From Betaproteobacteria bacterium (GTDB lineage: Bacteria > Pseudomonadota > Gammaproteobacteria > Burkholderiales > Burkholderiaceae_D), in NCBI GenBank assembly GCA_015655165.1, contig JAATFN010000279.1:1-5262 (forward strand): a stretch of DNA of 5,262 nt, given 5' to 3'. The position numbers and the translations under genes were made by a program. Position 1 is the stretch's first letter. Every line of letters starts with the position of its first letter. Under the pieces are notes generated by a model, which worked only from the letters and a program-made list of their open reading frames with translations, was not told the origin of the DNA and did no database searches. This document shows, in pieces, positions 5,003 to 5,262 of the stretch.

Positions 5003-5262
5003 TCAATGCCTCAAAATGGGTGTCGATTGCGCTAACGCGTTAGCGATATGACCCATATCGCCTAAAGCAGCAACTCCCTGATCCGGATGGGTTAACAACC
5101 AGCGCCCCTTGATCGTGAAAATACAACATTAAACCGTGGACCTACCACCGGTGCGTATTTGCACGCACTGTCAGTACCCGCATAACACTCCTCCGGCCCC
5201 AAAATGCAATCATACAATACCGTCGCAATATCTATCGGGGTAGGAATAAACCCGCCCCCCCC
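5003..5262 (-). pseudogene. C-terminal part of an unrecognised Gly-rich/Cys-containing protein, apparently frameshifted
   Basis: Two adjoining minus-strand frames read like one protein. From the right edge, a frame opening with a Gly run followed by FIPTPIDIATVLYDCILGPE runs through CYAGTDSACKYAPVVGPRF to a stop at 5092-5094. From about 5119 leftward the neighbouring frame gives FTIKGRWLLTHPDQGVAAL and continues to ALAQSTPILRH with a stop at 5003-5005. Both can be joined by adding one T to the TTTT run (5118-5121), so this is a one-base deletion, either real decay or a sequencing error. The Gly run followed by a Cys-containing segment suggests an exported protein, possibly a lipoprotein with a glycine linker, but I do not recognise the family. 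The 5' part lies outside the window. Confidence 0.55.
5030..5061. repeat. Nested inverted repeats inside the frameshifted C-terminus
   Basis: CGCTAACGCGTTAGCG (5030-5045) is a perfect 16-nt palindrome. Overlapping it, GCGATATG (5043-5050) and CATATCGC (5054-5061) are perfect 8-bp arms around ACC. ATGGGT (5016-5021) and ACCCAT (5051-5056) add an outer imperfect pair. There is no T-run, so it is not a terminator; a protein-binding site or cruciform is possible, though the bases also code for protein. Confidence 0.6.

Overview
The window looks like chromosomal DNA from a betaproteobacterium with moderate to low GC, probably of the Burkholderiales (Oxalobacteraceae-like). This is inferred from protein signatures, not a database search: FabH carries the short insertion before TSDEWI that I associate with betaproteobacteria, RpmF is the cysteine-free type, and YceD begins with a VIDAF segment. 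The gene order yceD-rpmF-plsX-fabH-fabD, with a divergent yceF-type maf next to yceD, is the classic proteobacterial fatty-acid/phospholipid cluster.

Layout, right to left along the minus strand. From a promoter at about 3667-3696 run yceD (a DUF177 protein tied to 23S rRNA and large-subunit maturation) and rpmF (ribosomal protein L32). A hairpin that holds the yceD stop codon in its loop and an extended -10 box separate these two genes. A bidirectional intrinsic terminator (2780-2834) follows rpmF. A second promoter (2728-2755) then appears to drive plsX, fabH (overlapping plsX by 14 bp) and fabD, which runs off the left edge. Together these supply acyl-phosphate for phospholipid synthesis (PlsX), the first condensation of fatty-acid elongation (FabH) and malonyl-ACP (FabD). 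maf runs rightward and ends in an 11-bp tail-to-tail overlap with a small leftward DUF1289 four-cysteine protein.

The region from about 4556 to 5002 holds no convincing protein gene. It contains the most interesting feature of the window: two sibling short RNA genes on the minus strand, 216 bp apart. Each has a promoter-like region, a CU-rich segment with a perfect anti-Shine-Dalgarno core (UCUCCUCC), a small stem whose loop shows a second CCUC(C) motif, and a strong intrinsic terminator. The terminator stems differ by compensatory base changes, so the structure has been kept under selection. The design recalls what I remember of the betaproteobacterial toxic small RNA (TSR) family, and also tandem sibling sRNAs in Neisseria; no database check was possible.

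The right end (5003-5262) holds the C-terminal part of an unrecognised, Gly-rich and Cys-containing protein on the minus strand. It appears to be split by a one-base frameshift in a T run, and a nested pair of inverted repeats lies inside its coding sequence. The window ends in a C homopolymer that may mark a contig edge.
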